A stretch of 64,000 bases of DNA from Papiliotrema nemorosa (Eukaryota; Basidiomycota; Tremellomycetes; Tremellales; Rhynchogastremaceae): NCBI GenBank assembly GCA_032158125.1, contig JASKOT010000010.1, positions 248,001 to 312,000 of the forward strand, in the 5' to 3' direction. The stretch's first letter is position 1. The number at the start of each line of letters is the position of its first letter. The notes beneath the pieces are model-generated. The model worked only from the letters and a program-made list of their open reading frames with translations, was not told the DNA's origin and did not search any database. The position numbers and the translations under genes were made by a program. This document shows positions 13,824 through 23,635 of the stretch, in pieces.

Positions 13824-15040
13824 ATGTTCGGTCTTCAACTCCACAGCTTATCCCTCATCGCTCTTCTGCTCAGCCCCGCCGCATTGGCAAGCTCACACCA
13901 TGGTCGTTCTAAGAGGCGCCACGAAGACCTGGTCAAGAAAGACACGTCGGACGCAGAGGTGTTTGCAGGGAATGGGACACATGCGTTGTCCAAGCGGGCT
14001 TTTACAGGAAGAGGAACATTCTACTACACTGGTCTCGGTGCTTGTGGTATGTTCTTTGCACTAATACAGAGGGAATGAGACTGAGATTCAGGACAATATT
14101 CTAAAGACTCGGACTACATGGTAGCCCTCAGTGAGTGGAGCGATGACCGTCAAAGGAGGTCTGTGCTGACGTTGTACAGACTCTGCACAATATGGTGGTG
14201 GATGTGAGTTGCATACAAGGTGACAAGTATGGAAAAGGCGACTGACGTGCGAGACCCCGGACCTCAATGTTTCAAGTGGATCACTATCCAGGCGAATGGA
14301 GTCACCGTTGGAGGTGTCCAGATTTTGGGTGAGTAAATGACGTTCATTAGGTATTACAGTGCATTGATGTTCCAGATGAATGCCCAACGTGTGACTATGG
14401 AGGATTAGATCTCTCGCCTGGTGTATGTTTTCAGGACCCCGCGCGTTTGTGTCTCGTCGATATTGACAACCAGCTCTTCACACGATTCGCGGATGAGGGA
14501 GCAGGAGTTATCCAGCTGACTTGGTGGTTTGACGGTGACGGGGTGAGTTGTCACAATCTCCGTAATTATCAGGGTAGACTAACATTAAAGCCGGCGGAAA
14601 CCTCGACCACTTCACAATGGGTGGCTCCTTCCTCTACTTGGTCGCCGGAACCAGCACCCACCAGCACCTCGACTTGGTCACCTCCTCCTACATCTTCCTC
14701 GACTTGGGTTGCGCCGTCTTCCACCTCGACATGGGTTGCTCCTTCCCCATCTACCACCAGCACCTCGACCTCGATCACTTCATCCTTTAGCAGCGTCATC
14801 TCCTCCGCGTCTGCTTCCGCCATCAACTCTACAAATCCTTATGCTGTCGTATCCAACACCAACGCCACTTCCACCTCTATCGACCCGTCTGCATCAGCTG
14901 CACCAAGTGATACCGTCAACTCCGCGACCGGGACCGGATCGACCATAGATTCGACTGAGCAAGGCAACTTGGCAGCGATCAATGGCCTTGTAGCTCAATA
15001 CGGTCAACTGATTGTTGTCGGTGCCGGTGGTCACTCATGA
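13824..15040 (+). CDS. secreted double-psi beta-barrel (expansin/barwin-like) protein
   Basis: A signal peptide is evident (hydrophobic SLIALLLSPAALASS after MFGLQLH). A dibasic ALSKR just before AFTGRGTFYY looks like a Kex2 processing site. The mature domain has the RlpA/barwin-like pattern: GRGTFYYTGLGACG, YMVALNS, then CFKWITIQ, ILDECPTCDYGGLDLSPGLF and VIQLTWWF. The domain is spread over many tiny exons; removing the introns (one with donor GTATGT before LFTRF) rebuilds it. The remainder is a Ser/Thr/Pro/Trp-rich, probably O-mannosylated stalk with repeated STWxxP units. There is no convincing GPI-anchor signal at the end (VVGAGGHS). Expansin-like proteins loosen or bind cell-wall polysaccharide without hydrolysis, but the target here is unknown. 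Confidence 0.8.
14620..14775 (+). repeat. degenerate STWxxPSS repeats in the stalk
   Basis: Short repeats coding for variants of Ser-Thr-Trp-(Val/Ser)-(Ala/Pro)-Pro recur about six times in the Ser/Thr-rich stalk of the secreted protein. Confidence 0.6.
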
Positions 15041-15441
15041 GCGATCGGCAAAGTGGAGTCTCGATGATAGAATAAAGTATAGTTCACCTTTGCATGACGG
15101 ACTCTCTATAACGAAAACCCTCTCCTCGACTCGACTCGTATCGTCTCGGCATGTCATTCGATAACGGTCATTTGTGCTTATGATCCGTAACGACGCTCAT
15201 TCGGTGCCGCCGTGTTTCTCTTTCTCTTACTTTGGGTCTTTAGACAGACTCTAATCGTGTCTCGATGGCACGATACTTGGTTGTGAAATTTTCCCTTTTG
15301 CACATCTTACATACCTGGAGTAGAATATACCCAACCCGCCTCTTGCGCAGAGTTTGATACCCATGCAAAGCATCTCACAAATTGGTCAATGGTAACGATT
15401 TTTCACGGCTGAATTCATGGCATGGTGAGGAAGACTGAATA
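15041..15441. other. convergent 3' intergenic region
   Basis: This 401-bp region lies between the stops of the secreted DPBB gene and NOP8. It holds AT-rich patches consistent with polyadenylation on both strands. I see nothing else in it. Confidence 0.4.
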
Positions 15442-17811
15442 CTATGGCTGCTCTTCCTCTACACCCCCTCGCCTCCTTCGATGCTTCTTTGCCTCTCTAT
15501 GACGTTTCTTCCATTCTTTGGTTAGTTCCCCTCGATCCCTATTCCAAATGTCCTTCATCATCTCGTCCGTCTCCCCTTCGACTCTCCAGAACCCTCTCCA
15601 TTCTTCATTCTGCATCGTCTCGGCATACCCGTCTTTGCCCTTCTTTCCGGCGTCTGTATTGTCGGTGAATGTACTGGCGGTAGGGAAGAACAAAGGTATA
15701 GAAGGGTCAGGGTCGAAGAGTCCGGTGACTGTTGATGTGGGGTGTAGAGGTTCCAACGGGGCTAGCTCGTCTTGCCCTGCAGGTCGGACAGATGGTGCGA
15801 GAGGAACGTCGAGCTCGTCTAGCTCGAGATCTGGGTCCAGAGAGGCCATGAGTGAGAAGCCGCCTCCGCCAGAGGATTGAGCGGTAGGCGCGAACATGGC
15901 TTTCAACGGGCGAGAAGATGGTCGGGCAGTTTTCGTCGTTGATGAATCTGCCTCTTCGTTCTCTTCGTCCTCTTCGTCCTCTTCGTCATCGTCATCCTCG
16001 TCGCTATCGGACGATGAAGACGAGGTACCCGACGATGAAGAGGACCCCGAGCTGGAAGCGCTGGCAGATTCGGACCCCGAATCGGACTCGCTCGATGAAC
16101 TGGGCTCAGAGTCGGCATCAGAGTTGTCGCTTGACATGTCCTCGTCATCGTCCTCATCTGGAGCGCCACCTCGGAGTCGGAGCACACCTTCTTCCTTTGC
16201 ACGCGGGATATCACCTTCGCCATCTTCATCGTCGCTTTCGGCGAAACCGCCAAAGATGGGCTTTCGAGGGAGAAGATCGCTATCGGAAGTCGAAAGAATG
16301 GAATCGAGAAGCGATAGATCTCGGGATCGTTCTGACTGAAATTGCTTGCGCAGTGGATCGGGTAAGGCGATTTGAGTCCTTGTCGGGGCACTCGTGGGTT
16401 CTGAGGGTATCATCGTAACCGGCGGTGTGGGTATCGTGGCTATAAAGGGCGAGCCTTCTGCCACCGCGTCAATGTTGTCTGCTTCGTCTTGCGACGCATC
16501 CGAGCCAGTCTCCGAATTTTTCGAATGCTTGTCGGAGCTGGAAGATGAGATGGTTTCGCTTTGGACGATCTCTGTATCCACCGCAGTTCGGCTGCCGAAG
16601 AGAGGCGAAGCACTTCGAGATGATGCCGCAGGCGACTGCTCTTTGTTGATCGCTTGACGTGTCCCAAACAAGGGAGATGGACTTCTTGCGAGCGATGTGT
16701 CGACTTCAATGCCGCTGGACTCCCTCTCCTCGCGCCTGGTACCAAAAAGAGGAGAATCGTCCTTGCTCAAGCGTTTTGCGAAAAGCTCGTCGCCGCTTTC
16801 TTCGTCCTCCAATTCGTCTTCATCTACCGCTGACTCCTCTTCTTCGTCCTGAAGGATCTCTCCACTGCGTCGCTTCTGTCGCACCGACTGCGTCTCGGCC
16901 ACTTCGTCATTGACCATTCGATGCCATCTTCCGACCAATATCGTTCCCTCAATCTCCTCCTTATCCTCACCCTCGTCCATTGCATGCTCCTCTGCATCCT
17001 CCCAAACCCACATACCTTCCTCTCCCGTCGTGGGTGGAATCTGCGAGAGGATGCTGGATTCGCCGAGATGTGTAGGAGCCCAGAGGTAGGGGTTGATCAC
17101 TCGTCTCCTGGCTCTGGTAGGTGCAGGTCGAGATTTAGTCGCACTGCTCGGTTTGTCCTGTAGCGACGGGGGGATACTATGACAGGGCCGCATCGCCAAT
17201 GGTCGAACAAGATGTCCTGCTGGAGTGAGATTCCAGAACTGAATGATCAATGATCGGTGTCAAATCGCCCTTGAATAGGTCGGACATACCTTCTTCGAGG
17301 TGTAGTTGGAAGTGGTAACGGGTCGCATGTCCTGCGCTTCTTTCCCAATACCCGTAGCCATGTTGAATGCCCTCTCCCCTCGCTTCCTCTTCTTCGTCTG
17401 TCTCTCCATATCGACTTTCAACGACGCTCTTTCATCCGCCAGTCGTTGTGTATAGACAGGTTTCGCTTCGGAGATCCGAAGTTGGGTACCTCTCCACATC
17501 GAACCCGACATGATGTTCAGACCTGGTATCAGCTTGGCCCGAGACCAAAGGGGCAGCTGACATTTTTTTAGTTGCGAGGGAGTAGTGTCAATCGTCAAAA
17601 AGGTGAACGGTCTCCTTTGGCCTGTTGAGCAATCAGTATGGCGTGTTCATCTCAAGCAAGACGAGGGTGACCCACCTAGAGCATCGTTTGCCAACTCTTC
17701 CACCATCTGGACTTTGCCAAATGATGCGAAACGATCTTTGATATGTGATATCGTAATGTTTGGCGTGATCCCTCCGACATGTAACCGCTTGGTCACTGTA
17801 TCCGTACTCAT
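15442..17811 (-). CDS. NOP8: Nop8/NOL8-like nucleolar RRM protein
   Basis: Nop8 acts in 60S ribosomal subunit assembly in the nucleolus. The N-terminus, from the ATG at 17811, is an RRM (KRLHVGGI as RNP2, then DRFASFGKVQMVEEL). After two introns the second half of the domain carries SQLKKC, MWRGTQLRISEAKP and YTQRLADERA, which match the NOL8/Nop8 type closely. The long last exon is acidic and Ser-rich, with a run of Asp/Glu and Ser near residues 330-430. Three copies of SPLFGTR/SR lie upstream of that. The C-terminus has FWRVEGETDEMMKDIWNRDR and a basic KKRHREAKKHRRRRGG tail. It is divergent from NSE1 across only about 185 bp. Confidence 0.85.
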
Positions 17812-17995
17812 CTTTCTTGTGGTCGAGGGAGTCTTGACCTTCGAAGCAGTCTTGCGCTGAACAGCCGGAAATCTTGAAGTGGAGGGGGGAATGATCACGT
17901 GACTTTGACGCGTCCATCCTCACCTGAAACACCTCAAAACTCATGGAACTCATGTCGAAGGCATCGAACATCCGTTAGCAGATCATTGATCCACG

Positions 17996-19395
17996 ATGGT
18001 GAGGTCTACAGATCTACATCGGGTCTTCATACAGAGTTTTCTCACTCGTCGATTTATGAGAGAAGAGGTGGCTTTGGAGTTGTACAAGCGAGCTGTGAAC
18101 ACCATCACTCGTATGTACCCTACCCTGCCTACCATGCCCTCGACGTCTTTGTCTCTCGCGGATGCACACGAGCAAGCGACTTTACCTCTCCCTTGTCTAT
18201 CAGGTTTGAATGCTGATACCCTGACAGAACTTGACGAGGGGTATCGACCTCCTTACCCCATGGACGCGCAGGGTGTCGTGGCGTTCTTCGGGGAAATCAC
18301 TTCTCTCTTGCAGGATTTCGGAATGTCAATCAATAGAGGCAGAGAGGATACAAAGAAAGGAAAGAGCTGGTGGATCCTAGTCAGCTCTCGCCTGCTGGTG
18401 TCATTCGGGCTGTCGAGCTGATAGATGCAGGTCAACAACGAGCCTGGAGGAACAGGCATTCACGCCTCGGATTACCTTCCCGCCGAATTGACCTATTTCC
18501 GAGAAGTTGTCCGTTGATGAACCTATACCATGGATCCACAACTGACGACTCAGGTATTCGAGATCATCCAGTCTTACCCTGCCATGTCGATTGGATCTCT
18601 ACATGCCCTCCAACTTTCAGGAGGTGGAGGAGGAGACAAGGAAACTCAAGGACCGAAATTGACAAAATCCGCCGCAGAGGCGTTACTCAATACCTTTGTT
18701 TCCCGTGGGTACCTCACGAAATCAAGGTCAGTCATTCTAAGCTCGGCCAAAGCGGTGATAGCTGACAGCAGACGGGGGAGGTATAGTATTGGTCCAAGGG
18801 GCGCTTTGGAGCTGGAAACGTACCTGAAAAAAGAGTATGAGGGGAATGTATTCACCTGCAATCGGTGCAACAAGCTGGTTCTTGGTGTAAGCTCAACTGC
18901 GCTGCTACGACATCTGACTCTCAGGGCAAAGCATGCAGTGCTCCAGACTGTATGTCCAGATGTAGCTTCGAAGCTGTGTGTCGCTGATTATTAGGCGACG
19001 TTCACTTTCACACGTACTGCTACGAGCCGCTTGTTCGACGAGCAGGCGATAGAGCGATATGTCCTGGATGTCGACAATCTTTCGAGAGATTCCCAGTGAA
19101 TGAAGTAGGAGAAAAGGCTGTCCCGAGGAACGAGGACGATTGGAGGGGACAAAGACGGTATAGAAACAAGAACAGGAAGAGACCCAGTCGCGCTGCGAAT
19201 GGTGATGAGGGCCAAGATACGGAGGAGGATGAAGATGATTTGGAGTTGGATCTTGAGGAAGAAGAACAGAGCCAGACCCAGACTCGGACTCAGGCTCGAG
19301 CGCAGAGCGCAATGCAGGGGTCTAGCGAGTCTGTGATAGGCCAAGCTGGAGCTGGACCCGTGAGTCCGGGCATAGCTGCGTGGGGATGGAGCTGA
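17996..19395 (+). CDS. NSE1: NSE1, RING-like subunit of the SMC5/6 complex
   Basis: Nse1 is a variant-RING ubiquitin ligase subunit that works with Nse3 and Nse4 in the SMC5/6 DNA-repair complex. The N-terminus (HRVFIQSFLTRRFMREEVALELY) and the winged-helix-like middle (EALLNTFVSRGYLTKSR, RGRYSIGPRGALELE) fit the family. The zinc domain follows as FTCNRCNKLVLGG, then CSAPDC and CSFEA, HFHTYCYEPL and CPGCRQSFER. Introns fall after WWIL (GTCAGC donor), after FREV, inside TKS|RRGRY and on either side of the GKACSAPDC part. The fungal tail is acidic, with a run of E/D near residue 340, and ends at 19395. I start at the ATG at 17996 (MVRSTDLHR). Confidence 0.82.
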
Positions 19396-19642
19396 TGTGC
19401 AGACTGGCTGGATCGCCTCTGGCAGGAGTAAACGATCAAGGCAGAGCTTCGTGCCCGAGACTCAGGTCGACATTGACTAGTGGCAGCAGCTTATCACTCG
19501 AATGCGACAAATACAGGTTGTACAGTATGCATATGAGGTCACGTTAAAAGTCGTGAAAGGTCTGGCGTATCGATTCGTCAAGAGGGCCCACGCTGATGGC
19601 GGCCTACCTGTCGGAATTTCCTCATTCCATCGCGCAATCCAT

Positions 19643-20606
19643 CTAGCTGGTAACTCGTCTTATACCTCGTCCACCTCGACCTGGTCGTCCCCTGCCTCCT
19701 CTGCCTCGCCTCATACTTCCTTGTCCTGCCAACTCCCTCAGGCCCAGGTCATGAACCACCACTTGCTGCTCCGGCTCTGGACTAGTCCTCTCGTCCTCGC
19801 CCTCTTCGCCTTCGCTGATATCCGGGGTCGATAAATCCGGGACATATTCTGCACTCTGACTCCTCCACATATCCTCACTGGCGGAGGGACCGGGGCTTCT
19901 CCCTCTTCTCGAACCAAAGACATACGGTCTCGGCGTGCTATCTTCCGAAGCATGCCTCGAGTGAAGCGGCGATAAGCTCTCAATAACTGTGGCGCTCCTG
20001 ACTCTCCTTGTCAAGCCGTCCGCCTGACCTCCTTGTGGCATTTGGTGCGCTGCAAAGTCGACGGATCGTCGGGGAGTATGGGTAGCGAGAAAGTGGAGAG
20101 AACGAGGCTCGGAAGCTGATCTACCGAGATTGGGAGCTGCAGGTCGATTAGGCTCGGCGAACGTCGTTTGGGTTGGATGAGGTGTAGGAGCGGCGGAAGT
20201 GGTAGTTGAGTTTGGCTGTGAGGGCCGGGAGATGTTCCGCATTCGGCTACACATGTCAGTCGGTATCAATTTTGGACAAGGACTTATGGCTCACCCTTGG
20301 TATGCTCGTGAGATGCTGCCTATCCTCTCTCGAGTTGCAGAGTCTAGGGGTGGGCTGGTGGTATTTCGGTGTGCCGAGGTCGGCGAATGAGCAGTGGAAG
20401 AACCGCCCGAAGAGGAGATACCAGAATTGATAGGAGGCAGTCTGTGTCGCGGTCGAGGAGGAGTGAGGATTGTATCGGGAGGTGGGAACAATCGTTGTCG
20501 TTCCGGCTACGAGTCAGCTCGGACCTTCATCGGTTTTACAACTCACATCCTCATGTCGATTTAAGAGACATGACAGACAGGGAAAGTATGTCGACAAAAT
20601 GTCCAT
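19643..20606 (-). CDS. unknown protein with Cys-containing N-terminus and RGG tail
   Basis: I do not recognise a family. The reconstructed start at 20606 gives MDILSTYFPCLSCLL, a short hydrophobic segment with two cysteines. This looks like a possible palmitoylation or membrane-tethering signal. Then comes an exon with PPPDTILTPPRPRHRLPP and SRAYQG, and a long Ser/Pro/Arg-rich region containing LGRSASEPRS and ISEGEEGEDE. The C-terminus is RRGRGGRGRPGRGGRG, an RGG-type RNA-binding or methylation segment. Two introns are supported: the first with GTGAGT after NRHED, the second joining YQG to RMRNISR. Most of the chain should be disordered. It is tail-to-tail with NSE1. Confidence 0.55.
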
Positions 20607-21533
20607 GCTGAGACTGACAAGCGTTACACTTCCGGGGACGCAACGAGGCAAAGGGCAGAGATGGGGATCGACGAGAAAAGTGGCGAGCTGAAAGTCTGCC
20701 TTTTATGCCTCTTGTCATGGGCTTTTTTATTGTTTGCGTTGATGGTGTTTTCGTCAACGTAGTGATGCGATCAAGCCGATCAAGTCGCAGCCAAGTAGTC
20801 AGCGACTGACCGGTTCAGCGACAAGGTCAGGATCACGTCGACTAACCTATCTGATCAGCTTACTTAGCAGCACATAGCACACACACGGAGCGTACGCTCT
20901 CAAGAGGAGATGGGTGGGGAGGAGAAAGTGGGGAATGCCCAAAAATTATGGCCGATCGACCCTTTTGTACTCTGGTGACGAGCTTTGACTCATTTCGCAG
21001 GTCGACCGTTTTCCCTGAAGGAAATTTCCGAAGACACCAATACGCCATAATGGGAGGGTTGGTGTCCTTTCTATCAAAGGTTTGAACCAAGAACCGACCT
21101 AATTCGGTGTTGGATGCAAAAAGGAGGGGTTGAGTGATGAGTGATGGTTCAGAAGGGTATGAAGGGGGCCGTGAGCCTGAATTTTGAATTTCGCGTAGGA
21201 CGAGTGCCTTCTTGCGACCGTCGTCACCAACGCCAAAGCGATGCTCATTGTCGCTTTGAAATTTTTCGCCTCGCCTGTTGAATGATGGTGAAACGCCATG
21301 GTGGAATGGAGATCTCCCTGGAAGTGATCATCACCATCAACTAAGGTTAGTCGCCACAGGCGAGCAATCCTCTCAGTTACGGGCGCGGCAACCCCCTTTC
21401 GGAGTGTGAGTTTCGGAGGTTCTCGCCTGATCCATCAGCTAGGCAAGATGTGGTCGGAGGTGCGATCCCCCTGATCGTTGTCCAGGTGAACAAGGGGAAA
21501 GAGGGTAGAGCCGTGAAACAAGGACGTTGAGCG
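20607..21533. other. intergenic, no supported gene
   Basis: About 0.9 kb of mixed sequence upstream of two divergent genes. Short frames exist (for example at 20860-21090) but look random. No RNA gene or repeat is apparent. Confidence 0.4.
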
Positions 21534-21674
21534 ATGGCGAGTACCCACGCCGAGGTCCCCGATCAGGAACGTACAACTTTGAGCGTCACGGATGCGACCA
21601 AAGAGGGCACGAGGTACTCATGGCGTCCGGATGATGAAGATATCTCCTTCAGTACTCGTAAAGGTCGAGCCTGA
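21534..21674 (+). CDS. 46-codon ORF upstream of SPP (possible uORF or small gene)
   Basis: The ATG at 21534 opens a 46-codon frame (MASTHAEVPDQERTTLSV...), ending at a TGA at 21672-21674, about 200 bp before the signal peptide peptidase start. Its composition is hydrophilic and protein-like. If the SPP transcript begins upstream of it, it would be a regulatory uORF. It could also be the first exon of a small gene, or chance. Confidence 0.25.
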   Translation: MASTHAEVPDQERTTLSVTDATKEGTRYSWRPDDEDISFSTRKGRA

Positions 21675-21870
21675 ACAAGGTTGAATGCCGAAGGTCAAGA
21701 GGCATATGCCACCGCGCCTGTAACCCACGCTACCGAACGCGTCACTCTTTCCGGACCGAACAGCCCAATTCGACCAACGCTTCGACAATTTCAGTCCTCA
21801 ACCACCATCACTCCTCATCGCACAACTCAGACCATCCTTTACTTGGTGGCTGAAAAGACGGAAGCACGCC

Positions 21871-23501
21871 ATGAGCGATAAAGAGCTTATACCGGCCTAC
21901 CTGTCCTTGGGAGCACAAGCCCTCGCACCTATAATCCTGGGCTCTTTCAAATCACTCAAAGTGAGGCCCCCCTTTGACTTCCTCTCCTTAGAAGAATACA
22001 ACTGACGCCTCCCAGACACCCGCATCGACCATTGCCAAACGTGAAAAAGCTGCTCAGGCCGCTAATAGGATCTTGACGGAAGACGAGGAAGAAGAAGAGG
22101 ATGATCTAGGTGAGGAAACGCTCAGTTGGAGCGATTCGTTGTTCTTCCCTATTTTCGGTTCGATCGCTTTGGTGGGGTTGTGGCTGTTGTTGAAATATGT
22201 CGGGAAGGAGTGGATCAATTTCGTGCTGGGATTGTATTGTGAGTGCATCGTCCAGGGTCGGTCGGTGCTTGATAGAGCTTACAGGCAGTCTCGGGAGCAG
22301 GGATATTCGCCTTTCAATCCGTGAGTTGCGAGTGTCTACCCCGAGCTGTACATCCAGCTGATCATCGTAGACATTCAGCTCGTTGGTCAACTTTGCGATT
22401 CGTCAGACATCTTATAAGGCTCCTATATATCACATACGGATCACGTCCAACTTGAAGCGTGAGTGGAAAGACTCTGGGTAGTTCAAGCTCACGGCTAGAA
22501 ATATACCACCAATCCATCTCTCTCACCTCGGTCATCCTCCTTCCCTTCTCTATCGCCTTACCACTGCTATATGTCCCCCTAGGTCGACCTTGGCTACTCT
22601 CCAATGTACTCGCTCTGTCGCTCGGCACGGCGACACTGGCTCTGCTCAAGCTCGACTCGTTCCTCACTGCTTTCCTCCTTCTCGGCGTTTTGCTCATCTA
22701 TGACATCTTCTGGGTGAGCTGATCTCTTTCGCGTCTCACTCTGGGCTCTGGCTCTCGAACCATATCACTACGTCATGTGCTTACTGCCAGGTCTTCGCTA
22801 CTCCCGTCATGGTCACCGTTGCAAAAGGCATTGATGCACCTATCAAGCTTCTCGCTCCCAAACCTGGTTCTTCCCGTGATTTCGCAATGCTAGGCCTGGG
22901 AGATATAGTGGTCCCTGGACTCGTCATCGCCCTGTGTCTACGATTCGACCTCCATCGACATACCCTCAAACACCCTCAGAGGGAGATCACAAAGTACTCT
23001 TCTTTCGGCCGATTGTATTTTTGGACCGGGATCATGAGCTATGTCATTGGACTCGCAACGACCATGGGGGTCATGCACCATTTCAAAGCTGCTCAGCCGG
23101 CCTTACTTTATCTCTCACCCGCTTGCAGTGAATCGACTTGGTTCGACGCGCATGGAAAGAGCTGACCCACAGCGATCGGACCCATCTTGGTAGCTCTCAT
23201 TCGGGGAGAATTGCCCTTATTGTGGTCATATACTGAGGGCTCGAAGAGTGAGGAAGGGCAGAAAGATGATACCATCGAAGCTCCCTCTGAAGCAGCCATG
23301 AAGGCTAGAAAGGCAGTGTCCAACGGCCAAGCAGAGCAGGTAGCGCAGGAAGTCTCGACTCATGTGGAGGAACAAGACGGGACTGCCGTGGGAGGAGACG
23401 TCGTTGTGGTGGAAGATGAGAGCTGGATGCAGGACGGAAAGGGTGTCAGTACGGGTGTTGAGCACAGCAAGGGAAAGAAGAGGAAAGGTGGGAAAAAGTG
23501 A
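21871..23501 (+). CDS. signal peptide peptidase (intramembrane aspartyl protease)
   Basis: SPP cuts leftover signal peptides and some membrane proteins inside the ER membrane. Both catalytic motifs are present: the YD motif in LLIYDIFWV and the GLGD motif in AMLGLGDIVVPG. The PAL motif follows in QPALLYLSP. The N-terminus (MSDKELIPAYLSLGAQALAPI) is a membrane span, followed by an acidic loop (LTEDEEEEEDDLGEE) and further spans. Introns are evident after FKSLK, after FVLGLY, after GIFAFNP, after LK (22458), between IFWV and FATPV, and between SPAC and TIGPILVALI; this last one removes an apparent stop at 23162-23164. The tail is long, hydrophilic and Lys-rich (GKKRKGGKK), with the stop at 23499-23501. 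Confidence 0.9.
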
Positions 23502-23635
23502 GCGGATGCGACTGGCCACGTATCGGCATCAGTATGCAAAAACGCTACAGTCTTGGGCGGTGGACGTATGCGCAAATGATACATGCTTCTTCCTGATTTA
23601 TGCCTCGATTCCAAAGATCCTACTGCCTTCACACC

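Noticed and set aside
15896..16339. Ser-rich plus-strand frame of 147 codons
   Set aside because: It is a mirror of the acidic Asp/Glu run of NOP8.
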